DNA of 7,578 nt from Candidatus Bathycorpusculum fermentans (lineage in GTDB: Archaea > Thermoproteota > Bathyarchaeia > Bathyarchaeales > Bathycorpusculaceae): NCBI GenBank assembly GCA_009787175.1, contig WRGM01000100.1:1-7578 (forward strand), given 5' to 3'. The position numbers and the translations under genes were made by a program. Positions 1 to 6,176 of this stretch are shown here, one piece after another (the first letter of the stretch is position 1; each line of letters starts with the position of its first letter). The notes beneath the pieces were generated by a model, which saw only the letters and a list, made by a program, of their open reading frames with translations, had not been told where the DNA came from and ran no database searches.

Positions 1-2
1 AC

Positions 3-74
3 GCAGAAATCTATACAAGAGACATCACACTAACGCGGGAAGATGAAAAAACCCTAAACAAAGAAAACCAATAA
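3..74 (+). CDS. C-terminal tail of an unidentified protein (5' part outside window)
   Basis: One plus-strand frame is open from the left edge to a TAA at 72-74. It encodes 23 residues, beginning AEIYTRDITLTRED and ending KENQ. The other two plus-strand frames close earlier, at positions 31-33 and 44-46. The peptide is charged and polar, like an ordinary soluble C-terminus, and no domain can be named from so little. The AC-rich sequence continues past the stop, and the following 243 bases contain no further gene on this strand. The next gene (DUF1016 nuclease) runs toward it on the opposite strand, so the two are convergent. A short open frame at a window edge could be chance, so confidence is moderate. 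Confidence 0.45.
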   Translation, partial: AEIYTRDITLTREDEKTLNKENQ

Positions 75-128
75 TTTTGTCCCAAAGCCCAAGTTAAAAC
101 AACGTTTAAAAGAGAAAGGAAATGAAAC

Positions 129-145
129 GGTGACAAATTGTCACC
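129..145. repeat. Perfect 17-bp palindrome, operator-like
   Basis: GGTGACAA-A-TTGTCACC has two 8-bp arms around a single central base, with no mismatch. As RNA it could form only a tight hairpin with a 7-bp stem and 3-base loop. It is not followed by a T-tract on either strand, so a simple terminator is unlikely. A dyad of this size resembles a binding site for a dimeric helix-turn-helix regulator, but there is no promoter or gene start nearby: both flanking genes end toward it. The symmetry is certain. The function is unknown. Confidence 0.5.
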
Positions 146-289
146 AGTTGAAAATGTCAGCAAAAGACGGCAAATTACGCATTACTGATGTTGTTGATAC
201 CGAATAGGTTTACGTGTTGTAATCTTGACAAATGGAACTGTCGCAATAAAAAACATCAGCAATACACGGTTACCCAGAAAGTAGCCACC

Positions 290-305
290 TTTTACTTACG
301 TAAAA
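290..305 (-). terminator. Small hairpin just past the DUF1016 gene, possible 3'-end signal
   Basis: TTTTAC, a 4-base loop (TTAC) and GTAAAA form a 6-bp inverted repeat 13 bases beyond the stop codon of the minus-strand nuclease gene. Read on the minus strand, both arms are T- or A-rich. Archaeal termination depends mainly on T-tracts rather than hairpins, and only TTTT is present here. This is therefore a weak candidate transcript end. Confidence 0.2.
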
Positions 306-317
306 TTTATGCCCTGC

Positions 318-1493
318 CTAACTATCAACATCCACATCTTTTGGTTCGATGAAATATTCTATTTGCCGCGATACACCACTATTATCTGTAAGCGACTTGC
401 GGCGTTTAAGACGTTCCTTTGCTTCCTGAAGTATTTCACTTATCTTTCGCTCAAACTTTACTTTTGACGGCAAAACAGTCCAATACTCAGCAACAGCAAT
501 ACCAACTTTATCCATCTCCATTAACTCAATCTGATCACGACTAGCAGTCGTACAAAGAATAATGCCAATAGGCGTTTTTTCGCCCTCTTTACGCTCATAT
601 TTATCAAGCCAACGCAAATAAAACTCCATCTGCCCCTTGTATTCTGGTTTAAACTTACCGAGCTTTAATTCTACGGCTACTAAGCGTTTTAAGATGCGGT
701 GATAGAACAACAAATCCAAATGAAAATCCTCATCATCCATAATCATCCGTTTTTGACGTTCAACAAAAGTGAAGCCGTGACCAAATTCCAATATAAACGC
801 TTCAAGCTCTACAAGAATTGCCTTCTCTAAATCAGCCTCAAGAAAATTCTCTTTCAATCCAAGCATATCAAGTAGATATGGATCTTTAAACACATTAAAC
901 GGAAGCCCAGACTCTTCACTTATCCGCGTGTCAGCTATCTCACGCCGCTCATAAGCTTTGCGTGATATTTGTCTCATCAAATCTCGAACACCAAGTTGTC
1001 GCTCAACAGCATCATTAGCATAAAAAGTTCGTGCTTCATCACTTTTTATACGTATGAGCTCACGAAAATGCGACCAACTCAACACATATGACCATTTTTG
1101 CAATGCGGTAATATCCGTAAAAGTATTAGCAAATTGCATCATACGGTACAAGTTCTTTTCTTCAAAACTGTTTCCGTATACCTCAACTAATTTTCGCGAC
1201 AGTGTGGCGAAAATCTTTTCACCATATTTTGCTCGTTTGAAATCAAGAATAACAGAGTTTATGTACCGCCCAACTTCCCAATACATCAAAGTGACCTCAC
1301 TGTTTGCATATGCCGCGGCACGACATTTGCGGTTCTCAATGATTTCAGTTACACACTTAAAAAGTACAGACTCATCCATAAATTCGTTACTTGAATCACG
1401 GGGTTTGCTATTTATTTTAAGATCCGTTGGCGATGTAGAAATTAACGTATCGTTGTTTTGAGAAGTATTATCCTTGTTTTTGCGTTCACTCAT
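318..1493 (-). CDS. DUF1016 / YhcG-type PD-(D/E)XK nuclease domain protein
   Basis: This 391-residue protein matches the YhcG/DUF1016 family in length and domain order. A polar, Ser/Asn/Asp-rich N-terminus (1-40) precedes the helical DUF1016 N-terminal domain (about 43-190), which has the family signatures YWEVGRYI (71-78) and WSYVLSWSHFRELIRI (134-149). The C-terminal part (about 200-355) is a PD-(D/E)XK-type nuclease fold, with candidate catalytic residues D260 (in FHLDLLFYH), E275 and K277 (in VELKLG) and Q288 (in KGQM). All are present, so the protein may be active. Family members are often found near restriction-modification or mobile genes, and their exact substrate is unclear. Here the gene is an orphan with no hsd or methylase gene beside it. 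The ATG start is preceded by GGAG at 1505-1508, 11 bases upstream. A second in-frame Met at residue 39 would remove only the polar tail. Confidence 0.93.
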   Translation of the reverse strand: MSERKNKDNTSQNNDTLISTSPTDLKINSKPRDSSNEFMDESVLFKCVTEIIENRKCRAAAYANSEVTLMYWEVGRYINSVILDFKRAKYGEKIFATLSRKLVEVYGNSFEEKNLYRMMQFANTFTDITALQKWSYVLSWSHFRELIRIKSDEARTFYANDAVERQLGVRDLMRQISRKAYERREIADTRISEESGLPFNVFKDPYLLDMLGLKENFLEADLEKAILVELEAFILEFGHGFTFVERQKRMIMDDEDFHLDLLFYHRILKRLVAVELKLGKFKPEYKGQMEFYLRWLDKYERKEGEKTPIGIILCTTASRDQIELMEMDKVGIAVAEYWTVLPSKVKFERKISEILQEAKERLKRRKSLTDNSGVSRQIEYFIEPKDVDVDS

Positions 1494-1692
1494 ATCATTT
1501 TTATCTCCATTATTATTTAAGCCTCAAATGTGCCTTGCTTGACCATCAATACGCTTTAACACCATTTTGTGGGAGAAACAAACTATCGCCCAACATTGTC
1601 ACGATAGTAAATTATATTTGTTGTAATCAGCCTCTTTTTTATCAACATTTCGCTCTGTGACTCTACAGATCATAGAAACTGGGAGAGAGAAA

Positions 1693-1739
1693 ATAGTGTT
1701 AAAAAATTAACATAAATATGTCAATTGTGTCAACACTAT
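1693..1739. repeat. Inverted repeat ATAGTGTT...AACACTAT with inner dyad
   Basis: Eight-base arms (1693-1700 and 1732-1739) are perfectly complementary across 31 bases. Inside lie a second dyad, GTTAA-AAAA-TTAAC (1698-1711), and a tandem TGTCAA at 1719-1724 and 1728-1733. Two nested dyads plus a short direct repeat in about 50 bases of AT-rich noncoding DNA look like a regulatory or protein-binding cluster about 200 bases upstream of the DUF1016 gene. AT-rich sequence also makes such repeats by chance, so this is only suggestive. Confidence 0.3.
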
Positions 1740-1770
1740 AAACGTCACAACCCAATTAGCCTCGGCACCA

Positions 1771-1827
1771 CCCACACTTTTTGGCATGAATTTACGACAA
1801 ACTACTATTTTTCCAAAGTACTGTGGG
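1771..1827. repeat. Imperfect inverted repeat, 14-15 bases per arm
   Basis: The left arm CCCACACTTTTTGG (1771-1784) and right arm CCAAAGTACTGTGGG (1813-1827) are near reverse complements, with perfect outer CCCACA/TGTGGG and inner TTTGG/CCAAA blocks. The spacer is 28 bases. The arms are too close for an insertion sequence carrying a gene. A very small hairpin-type element or a structured RNA is possible. No flanking target duplication is evident. Confidence 0.3.
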
Positions 1828-2354
1828 GGCGAAAAGTTTTTTAGAGGTTAAGTGTACTTGGTTTGTTTAGTGATTTGATATGGTTTCTCAGGATATGGAA
1901 CATGATTCTGAGAGACGGCTGTGCGCAAATGTTGAGCCCGCCCATTACAGGAGTTACGTTAGGTACTATTGAAACTCTGTTATCATAGTCCTCTCGTTTT
2001 TTAGGTAATCCAATGTTCTGTGACATGGAATGTTGTAGCGTAATTTAGGTAGTTGGTTTGTTACTTTTCTTTGATTCATTATCAAGGTGGTTCGCGACTT
2101 TAGTTTTTCCCTATACAAATTCCAAGTATGGGTATGTCGTGAGTGGAGGGTTTTGGGCTGTGTATCTCTAGAGTTGTCTTAGTTCCCTAGTGGCTTAATT
2201 TTAGGCAGTGTAGTTTTTATCGTATTACGTGGGACTTGTAGAGTAATGCTTATTGACAGTCTTTAGCATTTTTCGCTTTAACAACATGCTGTTGTTCTCC
2301 TCAGCCTTTCGGTGTCAGGTAAGTTGTTGTCCTTGAGGCATTTCTAGAGCCTTA

Positions 2355-2369
2355 TCCCGATTGTCGGGA
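2355..2369. repeat. Short inverted repeat TCCCGA-TTG-TCGGGA
   Basis: Six-base arms form a perfect GC-rich dyad around a 3-base centre, in an otherwise AT-rich region. It lies seven bases before a second palindrome (2376-2391). The pair brackets the start of the small reading frame at 2384, as an operator or a leader hairpin might. Nothing downstream is intact enough to test that. Confidence 0.3.
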
Positions 2370-2375
2370 AATTCC

Positions 2376-2391
2376 AATGTCAGATGACATT
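2376..2391. repeat. Perfect 16-bp palindrome AATGTCA-GA-TGACATT
   Basis: Seven-base arms flank two central bases with no mismatch. The ATG at 2384-2386 lies inside the palindrome, so a protein bound here would cover the start of the short frame MTLRTNFKH. The site is operator-like in size. It resembles the palindrome at 129-145 only in containing a TGACA/TGTCA core, so a shared regulator is speculative. Confidence 0.35.
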
Positions 2392-2637
2392 GCGCACTAA
2401 CTTCAAGCACATTGTCAAGCGAAAAACCGTTGAACAGCGTTAAAGGAAATACATGATATTCTTTTGCGTATTTATGAGGAAACTAAAGATTTAATTCCAC
2501 AGCAGCGTGCGGAGCTTACGGGTCGTACCGTGCGTGAGTTTGAGCGTGAAAACGGTATTACTTTTCGCCGTTTGGAAACAGAAACAGCGCACTCGGCACA
2601 ACGCAAAGCAATTTTGCAAGGGATAGCAGAAACCTAA

Positions 2638-3014
2638 GTCTGTGTGATTTCTTTATGTGTGTGAATTCCTAAATTTTTGTCGCGCAGGAGCGGCGTCGAT
2701 ATACAGCCGATTAATAAAGCGCGAAAATCAGCCGATAATAACAGCTTTACTGCTTATAGATTTCTATTTTCGTTTGTTGGTAGAGTCGGGAAGGCTTGGG
2801 TTTACGCCGATAATTTACAAAATGCCTCATGTTGATGGCATCCAATCTTTTGATAGTCGAGAATATTTGTTAGACTTAGTTTGAGTGAACGGATTTTTTC
2901 TAATATTTTTTGTGAATGGTGTGATGTTGATATTTAATATGTCTATATTTTGTTGTGGATGTGATGAATTGCAAATATTATGGGGTTTTTATTGTGTGTT
3001 GTTTATGGAAAAGT
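2638..3014. other. Gene-free region downstream of ileS, G+T-rich on the plus strand
   Basis: Between the remnant ending at 2637 and the ileS stop at 3015 I find no supported gene. A 75-codon plus-strand frame (2657-2884) lacks a ribosome site or known motif, and a second frame over the same stretch is equally open, which argues against either. The motif GCCGATwAT occurs three times (listed separately). From about 2850 the sequence is strongly G+T-rich on the plus strand: 2881-2940 holds 30 T, 13 G, 15 A and 2 C. No T-tract follows ileS on its own strand, so its transcript end is not visible. Confidence 0.5.
2704..2815 (+). repeat. Three copies of a GCCGATwAT motif
   Basis: CAGCCGATTAATAA starts at 2704, CAGCCGATAATAA at 2729 and ACGCCGATAATTTA at 2804. 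The spacings are 25 and 75 bases, the second being three times the first. The first two copies share CAGCCGAT and a following AATAA. They could be iterated binding sites or a local duplication. Three short copies in AT-rich DNA is limited evidence. Confidence 0.3.
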
Positions 3015-6000
3015 TTAGTGTTGGATGTTTATGTGGATTTTTTTGCCGTCAAGTTCTGCTTCGTGCCATTGTGTGTTTTCGTTTTCGTCGCGTTTGTCGT
3101 GTAGGTGGACTTTTTGTGTGCGTATCAGGTTGGCCATTTCTTTTAGGTATGGTGTTAATAGTTGTGTTGTTTCAGGGTCTAGTTCGGATATGTGTGCTGC
3201 TTTTAGTATGTCTGTTGGTGTGTATCCTATTTCTTTGCGTAGTGCTTGTATGCGGCGTGCTAAGTCGCGCATGATGCCTTCACCTAATAGTTTTTCGTCT
3301 CTTTGGCTGCTAAGGTATACTGTTGTGTCGTTTTCTTGTGTTGATATCCAGTTTTCTGTGTTTACATAATCTGGTGTGGTGGCGACGTATTCTATGGTTT
3401 TAATGTTTGTTAGGTCTGTGAAAATGTTTTCTAATTGTTGTATGGCGTTTAGGGTTTTTTGTGGGGCTACTATTATGGTTTTGCTCAGCGGCCAGCGGCG
3501 TTTGAGTTTGCCTTGTTGTCTTGCTGCGTATGAGATGGATGTGGTTTTTAACATGATGTCGAAGGCTTCTTCTAGGGGTGTGTTTTGTAGTGCTGTGTTG
3601 GGGGTTGGCCATTTTTCGAGGTTTACTGTTTCGGGTAGGTCTGTTTCTAGTTGGCGGTAGATTTTTTGGTATAGCATTTCGCTTAGGTGGGGTGTTATCG
3701 GGTTGAAGAGTAGGGTTACTGTTTTTAGTGTGTGGTGGAGTAGGGTGTATATTGTTTGTCTGCGCTCTAATGTGGTGGGGTCGTCTGTCCATAGTTCTTT
3801 GCGTATTATGGGTACGTATAGGCGGCTTAGGGTTTCTATTACGAAGTCGTCTAGTGTTGCGAGGGCGGTGTTGAATTCACATTTTTCAAGGTTTTCTGTG
3901 TATTGTTTAATGGTGTTTTGTAGTTTGGAGAGCATCCATTTGTCTGCTGCTTCTATTTTACTATTTTTTGTTGGGTCGTTTAGTGTGGTGGTATGTTCTG
4001 TTGGGTTGTATTTGTCGAATTGGGCGTTTTGTAGGAAGAAGCGGCTTAAATGGTATAGTGTGGATAGTACTTGGTAGCTGCGGCGGTTGAGTTCTTGTAG
4101 GTCAAAGTTCATAAAGTCTATGGGGCTGCATTTGCGCATTAGGTAATAGCGGCAGAGGTCTGCGCTGGTGGTTTCTAATAGTTTCCCTGTTTCTAAGGTG
4201 TTGCCTAGGCTTTTGCTCATTTTTCTGCCCTTTGCGTCTTGTGTTAGACCTTGGAATAGAAATGCTCTATATGGTGCCTCTGCTTTGCCTGTGCGTATGA
4301 CATGTTCAAGAAGTAAAGAGTTTGCCCAGCCTCTAGTCTGATCTATACCTTCTGTTAAAAACGCTGTTGGTACGTATTGGTCTATTTCTTGGTCGGTAAA
4401 TCTTGCGTAAGGGGATGCACCGCTGTTATGCCAGGTGTCTAATACATAGTCTTCTCTTTTCATAACTCCGCCGCATTTGCCGCATTTAAATGTGATACGG
4501 TCAACCCAGGGTTTATGTAACTCAAAATCTGCCGGGGTTTCTTCTTGAGCAAGACTTAGCAGCTCCTTTTTACTTGACACAAGCTGTTTCTCTCCACAGG
4601 CGGTACATGTCCACATAGGTAGCGGGGTGCCCCATATGCGTTCCCGGCTTATACACCAAGATTTACCTTCATTTAGAAAACCAAAAAACCTGTTTTTAGG
4701 CTCATCGTAGAAATAATTAACAGACTCAAAAGCCTCCAAAACCTTATCCTTAATTTTATCAGTACGCAAAAAGTACTCTTTACGGGCAAGCCAAACAATT
4801 CTATGACGACTACGCCAACAATGAGGATACTCATGCTTAATCTTTTTCAATGCAACAAAAGCGTTACGACTACGCATCTCCTCAACAACTAGAGCATCAG
4901 CATCCCTTGCAAACATGTCAGCAAACATGCCAGCCTCTTTAGTAAACTTTACATCATCATCAAAAGGCACATAAATAGGCACACCACGCCGCATAGCCGC
5001 CCAAAAATCCTCCTCACCATTACCCGGAGAAAGATGAACAACACCTGTAGCAGTATTAACATCAACAAAATCCTCACATATAACCTTATGAACAAGAACA
5101 TGTTTCTGCTCATTCTCAGCCTGCTGAGGAATTATATCCTTCAAAGGATAATCATAAGCAACACCCTCAAGACTACTGCCCATAACAGTTTCCAAAACAC
5201 CATAATTTTTAATTTCCAACTCAGCCATAACAGCGTCCACACGCTTCTTTACCATTATCCACACCTCAGAGCCAACTTGAACTTTAACATATTCAGCCTC
5301 CGGCTGAACCGCCAACATAGTATCTGTAACTACAGTAAAGGGCATAGTTGTCCAAACAAGAAAATACTCATTTTCCAACCCAGAGCGTTTAAATTTAAAA
5401 TAAAATGAGGGATCTTCCACTTCTTTATAACTACCCTCATAACCCACCTCAGCACTGCTAAGGCTAGTTTGACATCCAGGACAATAAGCAACAACATAAT
5501 GCCCCTCCTCAAGTAAACCCTGATCCCACGCACGCCTAAGAATCTGCCACTCACGCTCTATATACTCATCCCTATACGTCCAATACGCCTTCTCCTGATT
5601 AATAGCAATACCAAGCAAACTATCCGCAACAAGCCACATATCATAATAACGCATAATAGCCCTCTTACACTCAGCTATAAAACGCTCCATACCCACACGC
5701 TCAAGCATCTCACGTTTATTACGAACACCCAAAAGCTTCTCCACCTCCAACTCTACCGGCAACCCCTGACAATCCCAACCCGCCCAAAAAGGCATATAAT
5801 AACCCTCCATAGTCTTCCAACGATAACGTATATCCTTCATAATACGCCCACGAGCATGCCCAATATGCGGAATACCATTAAGCGTAGGAGGCCCCTCAAC
5901 ATAACCCAAATAACCCTTAACAACAGGAGAATCACGTAAAGCCTCAAGCTTTTCACGAATACAATTCTTAACCCAAAACTCACGAACTTGCCTCTCTAAC

Positions 6001-6065
6001 TCAAGAGGAACATAATTAGCAGGCAACCCCTGATTAGAATCCAAATGCTCAGTTGAAGACGACAC
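3015..6065 (-). CDS. ileS: Isoleucyl-tRNA synthetase (archaeal/eukaryotic type)
   Basis: This class Ia synthetase joins isoleucine to tRNA-Ile in the cytoplasm using ATP. From the GTG start (1016 residues) it shows PHIGH at 66-70, a CP1 editing domain at about 190-430 with the Thr-rich WTTMPFTVVTDT (238-249) and GNGEEDF (348-354), WCISRERIWG (470-479), two CxxC pairs (C487/C490 and C528/C531) that could bind zinc, DTWHNSG (543-549), KMSKS (615-619), and a helical anticodon-binding region from about 690. All key motifs are intact and the length is normal. The frame extends to a TTG at 6095, but GTG at 6065 fits better: GTGAT lies six bases upstream and a TATA-like box at 6101-6110 would place transcription start between the two. 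The gene is monocistronic and divergent from the RhuM remnant. Oddly, base composition flips mid-gene (see 4250-4680): the last 377 residues are Thr/Asn-rich and almost Gly-free. Confidence 0.97.
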   Translation of the reverse strand: MSSSTEHLDSNQGLPANYVPLELERQVREFWVKNCIREKLEALRDSPVVKGYLGYVEGPPTLNGIPHIGHARGRIMKDIRYRWKTMEGYYMPFWAGWDCQGLPVELEVEKLLGVRNKREMLERVGMERFIAECKRAIMRYYDMWLVADSLLGIAINQEKAYWTYRDEYIEREWQILRRAWDQGLLEEGHYVVAYCPGCQTSLSSAEVGYEGSYKEVEDPSFYFKFKRSGLENEYFLVWTTMPFTVVTDTMLAVQPEAEYVKVQVGSEVWIMVKKRVDAVMAELEIKNYGVLETVMGSSLEGVAYDYPLKDIIPQQAENEQKHVLVHKVICEDFVDVNTATGVVHLSPGNGEEDFWAAMRRGVPIYVPFDDDVKFTKEAGMFADMFARDADALVVEEMRSRNAFVALKKIKHEYPHCWRSRHRIVWLARKEYFLRTDKIKDKVLEAFESVNYFYDEPKNRFFGFLNEGKSWCISRERIWGTPLPMWTCTACGEKQLVSSKKELLSLAQEETPADFELHKPWVDRITFKCGKCGGVMKREDYVLDTWHNSGASPYARFTDQEIDQYVPTAFLTEGIDQTRGWANSLLLEHVIRTGKAEAPYRAFLFQGLTQDAKGRKMSKSLGNTLETGKLLETTSADLCRYYLMRKCSPIDFMNFDLQELNRRSYQVLSTLYHLSRFFLQNAQFDKYNPTEHTTTLNDPTKNSKIEAADKWMLSKLQNTIKQYTENLEKCEFNTALATLDDFVIETLSRLYVPIIRKELWTDDPTTLERRQTIYTLLHHTLKTVTLLFNPITPHLSEMLYQKIYRQLETDLPETVNLEKWPTPNTALQNTPLEEAFDIMLKTTSISYAARQQGKLKRRWPLSKTIIVAPQKTLNAIQQLENIFTDLTNIKTIEYVATTPDYVNTENWISTQENDTTVYLSSQRDEKLLGEGIMRDLARRIQALRKEIGYTPTDILKAAHISELDPETTQLLTPYLKEMANLIRTQKVHLHDKRDENENTQWHEAELDGKKIHINIQH
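4250..4680. other. Strand-composition switch zone inside ileS
   Basis: Left of this zone the plus strand is G+T-rich; for example, 3721-3780 has 25 T, 24 G, 7 A and 4 C. Right of it the plus strand is A+C-rich; 5581-5640 has 23 A, 19 C, 12 T and 6 G. Within the zone the four bases are closer to balance. The reading frame crosses it without interruption, at about codons 460-605. The noncoding flanks show the same bias on each side: 2881-2940 has G 13 to C 2, and 6121-6180 has C 14 to G 5. A change from G>C to C>G along a strand is what is seen at replication termini or fork-meeting zones. Calling it that is inference. Confidence 0.5.
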
Positions 6066-6071
6066 TTTAAT

Positions 6072-6076
6072 ATCAC
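6072..6076 (-). promoter_or_regulatory. Shine-Dalgarno-like GTGAT deciding the ileS start
   Basis: On the minus strand GTGAT lies six bases before the GTG at 6065-6063. It matches the central part of the archaeal anti-Shine-Dalgarno complement (GGAGGTGATCC). No comparable sequence stands before the upstream TTG at 6095, which favours the GTG as the true start. Confidence 0.4.
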
Positions 6077-6100
6077 GTAACGCAAAAATACACAAAAGAG

Positions 6101-6110
6101 CCTAATAAAA
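6101..6110 (-). promoter_or_regulatory. Candidate TATA box of ileS
   Basis: TTTTATTAGG on the minus strand is TATA-like. Archaeal transcription usually begins about 25 bases downstream, here near 6080. That would give a 15-base leader holding GTGAT before the GTG at 6065, and would exclude the TTG at 6095 from the mRNA. The match is imperfect and no clear purine-rich BRE precedes it. Confidence 0.35.
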
Positions 6111-6176
6111 CTACAGGCATAACAACGAATTTCCTATCTGCTAGCAAAATAGTCTCTATCAAAAAACCAAATTTAC

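Larger units (their letters stand above)
75..317. other. Intergenic spacer between convergent genes
   Basis: These 243 bases separate the putative gene tail ending at 74 from the stop of the DUF1016 nuclease gene at 318. I see no credible coding frame. The spacer holds a perfect 17-bp palindrome at 129-145 and a short 6-bp hairpin at 290-305, both listed separately. Otherwise it is AT-rich sequence without recognisable structure. Confidence 0.6.
1494..2347. other. Gene-free region upstream of the DUF1016 gene, with inverted repeats
   Basis: I find no convincing gene in these roughly 850 bases. The best open frame is a 61-codon minus-strand run (1841-2026) without a Shine-Dalgarno sequence or recognisable motif. 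From about 1840 rightwards the plus strand becomes G+T-rich, the same bias seen in the left half of ileS. The left part (1610-1830) contains several inverted repeats, listed separately. The proximal 30 bases carry the ribosome binding site of the minus-strand nuclease gene. A TTAAATAATA element at 1511-1520 could be its TATA box, but it lies too close to the ATG to leave a leader containing that ribosome site. The promoter therefore remains undecided. Confidence 0.5.
2348..2637 (+). pseudogene. Unidentified, frameshifted coding remnant
   Basis: Two adjacent plus-strand frames together read like a real protein fragment. The first, open from 2348 to a TAA at 2441-2443, includes MTLRTNFKHIVKRKTVEQR from an ATG at 2384. 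The second, open from 2434 to a TAA at 2635-2637, continues with LKEIHDILLRIYEETKDLI and later GRTVREFERENGITFRRLE. It has no ATG, and its first usable codon is a TTG at 2464. One frameshift near 2434-2442 would join them into a roughly 96-residue, charged, mostly helical peptide. The even codon usage (CGT, GAG, GAA, CTT, ACG) stands out against the GT-biased noncoding surroundings. I do not recognise the family. It may be a decayed accessory gene, or two short separate ORFs. Confidence 0.45.

Noticed and set aside
340..352. GGTTCGA, a tRNA T-arm-like string
   Set aside because: It lies within the 3' coding part of the DUF1016 gene, and no acceptor or anticodon stem can be built around it.
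1054..1461. 135-codon plus-strand frame opposite the nuclease gene
   Set aside because: It is antisense to the conserved DUF1016 coding sequence and has no motif or ribosome site of its own.
1690..1740. Bacterial-style -35 (TTGACA) elements on the minus strand
   Set aside because: TTGACA does occur here, but there is no well-placed -10 box. The rest of the window points to archaeal TATA-type promoters.
1841..2026. 61-codon minus-strand open frame
   Set aside because: It has no ribosome site, no recognisable motif and no typical neighbours. The GT bias of the plus strand lowers stop-codon frequency on the opposite strand and favours such frames by chance.
2657..2884. 75-codon plus-strand open frame
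   Set aside because: There is no ribosome site or family resemblance, and another frame over the same bases (about 2675-2835) is open too, so openness is not evidence of coding.
3025..4077. Several plus- and minus-strand open frames of 94-130 codons inside ileS
   Set aside because: They are shadows of the ileS frame. The strong base skew there removes stop codons from other frames.
6066..6095. ileS starting at TTG 6095 (ten more residues)
   Set aside because: No ribosome site precedes the TTG, and the TATA-like box at 6101-6110 would start transcription downstream of it. The GTG at 6065 has a GTGAT element at good spacing. It is not fully excluded.
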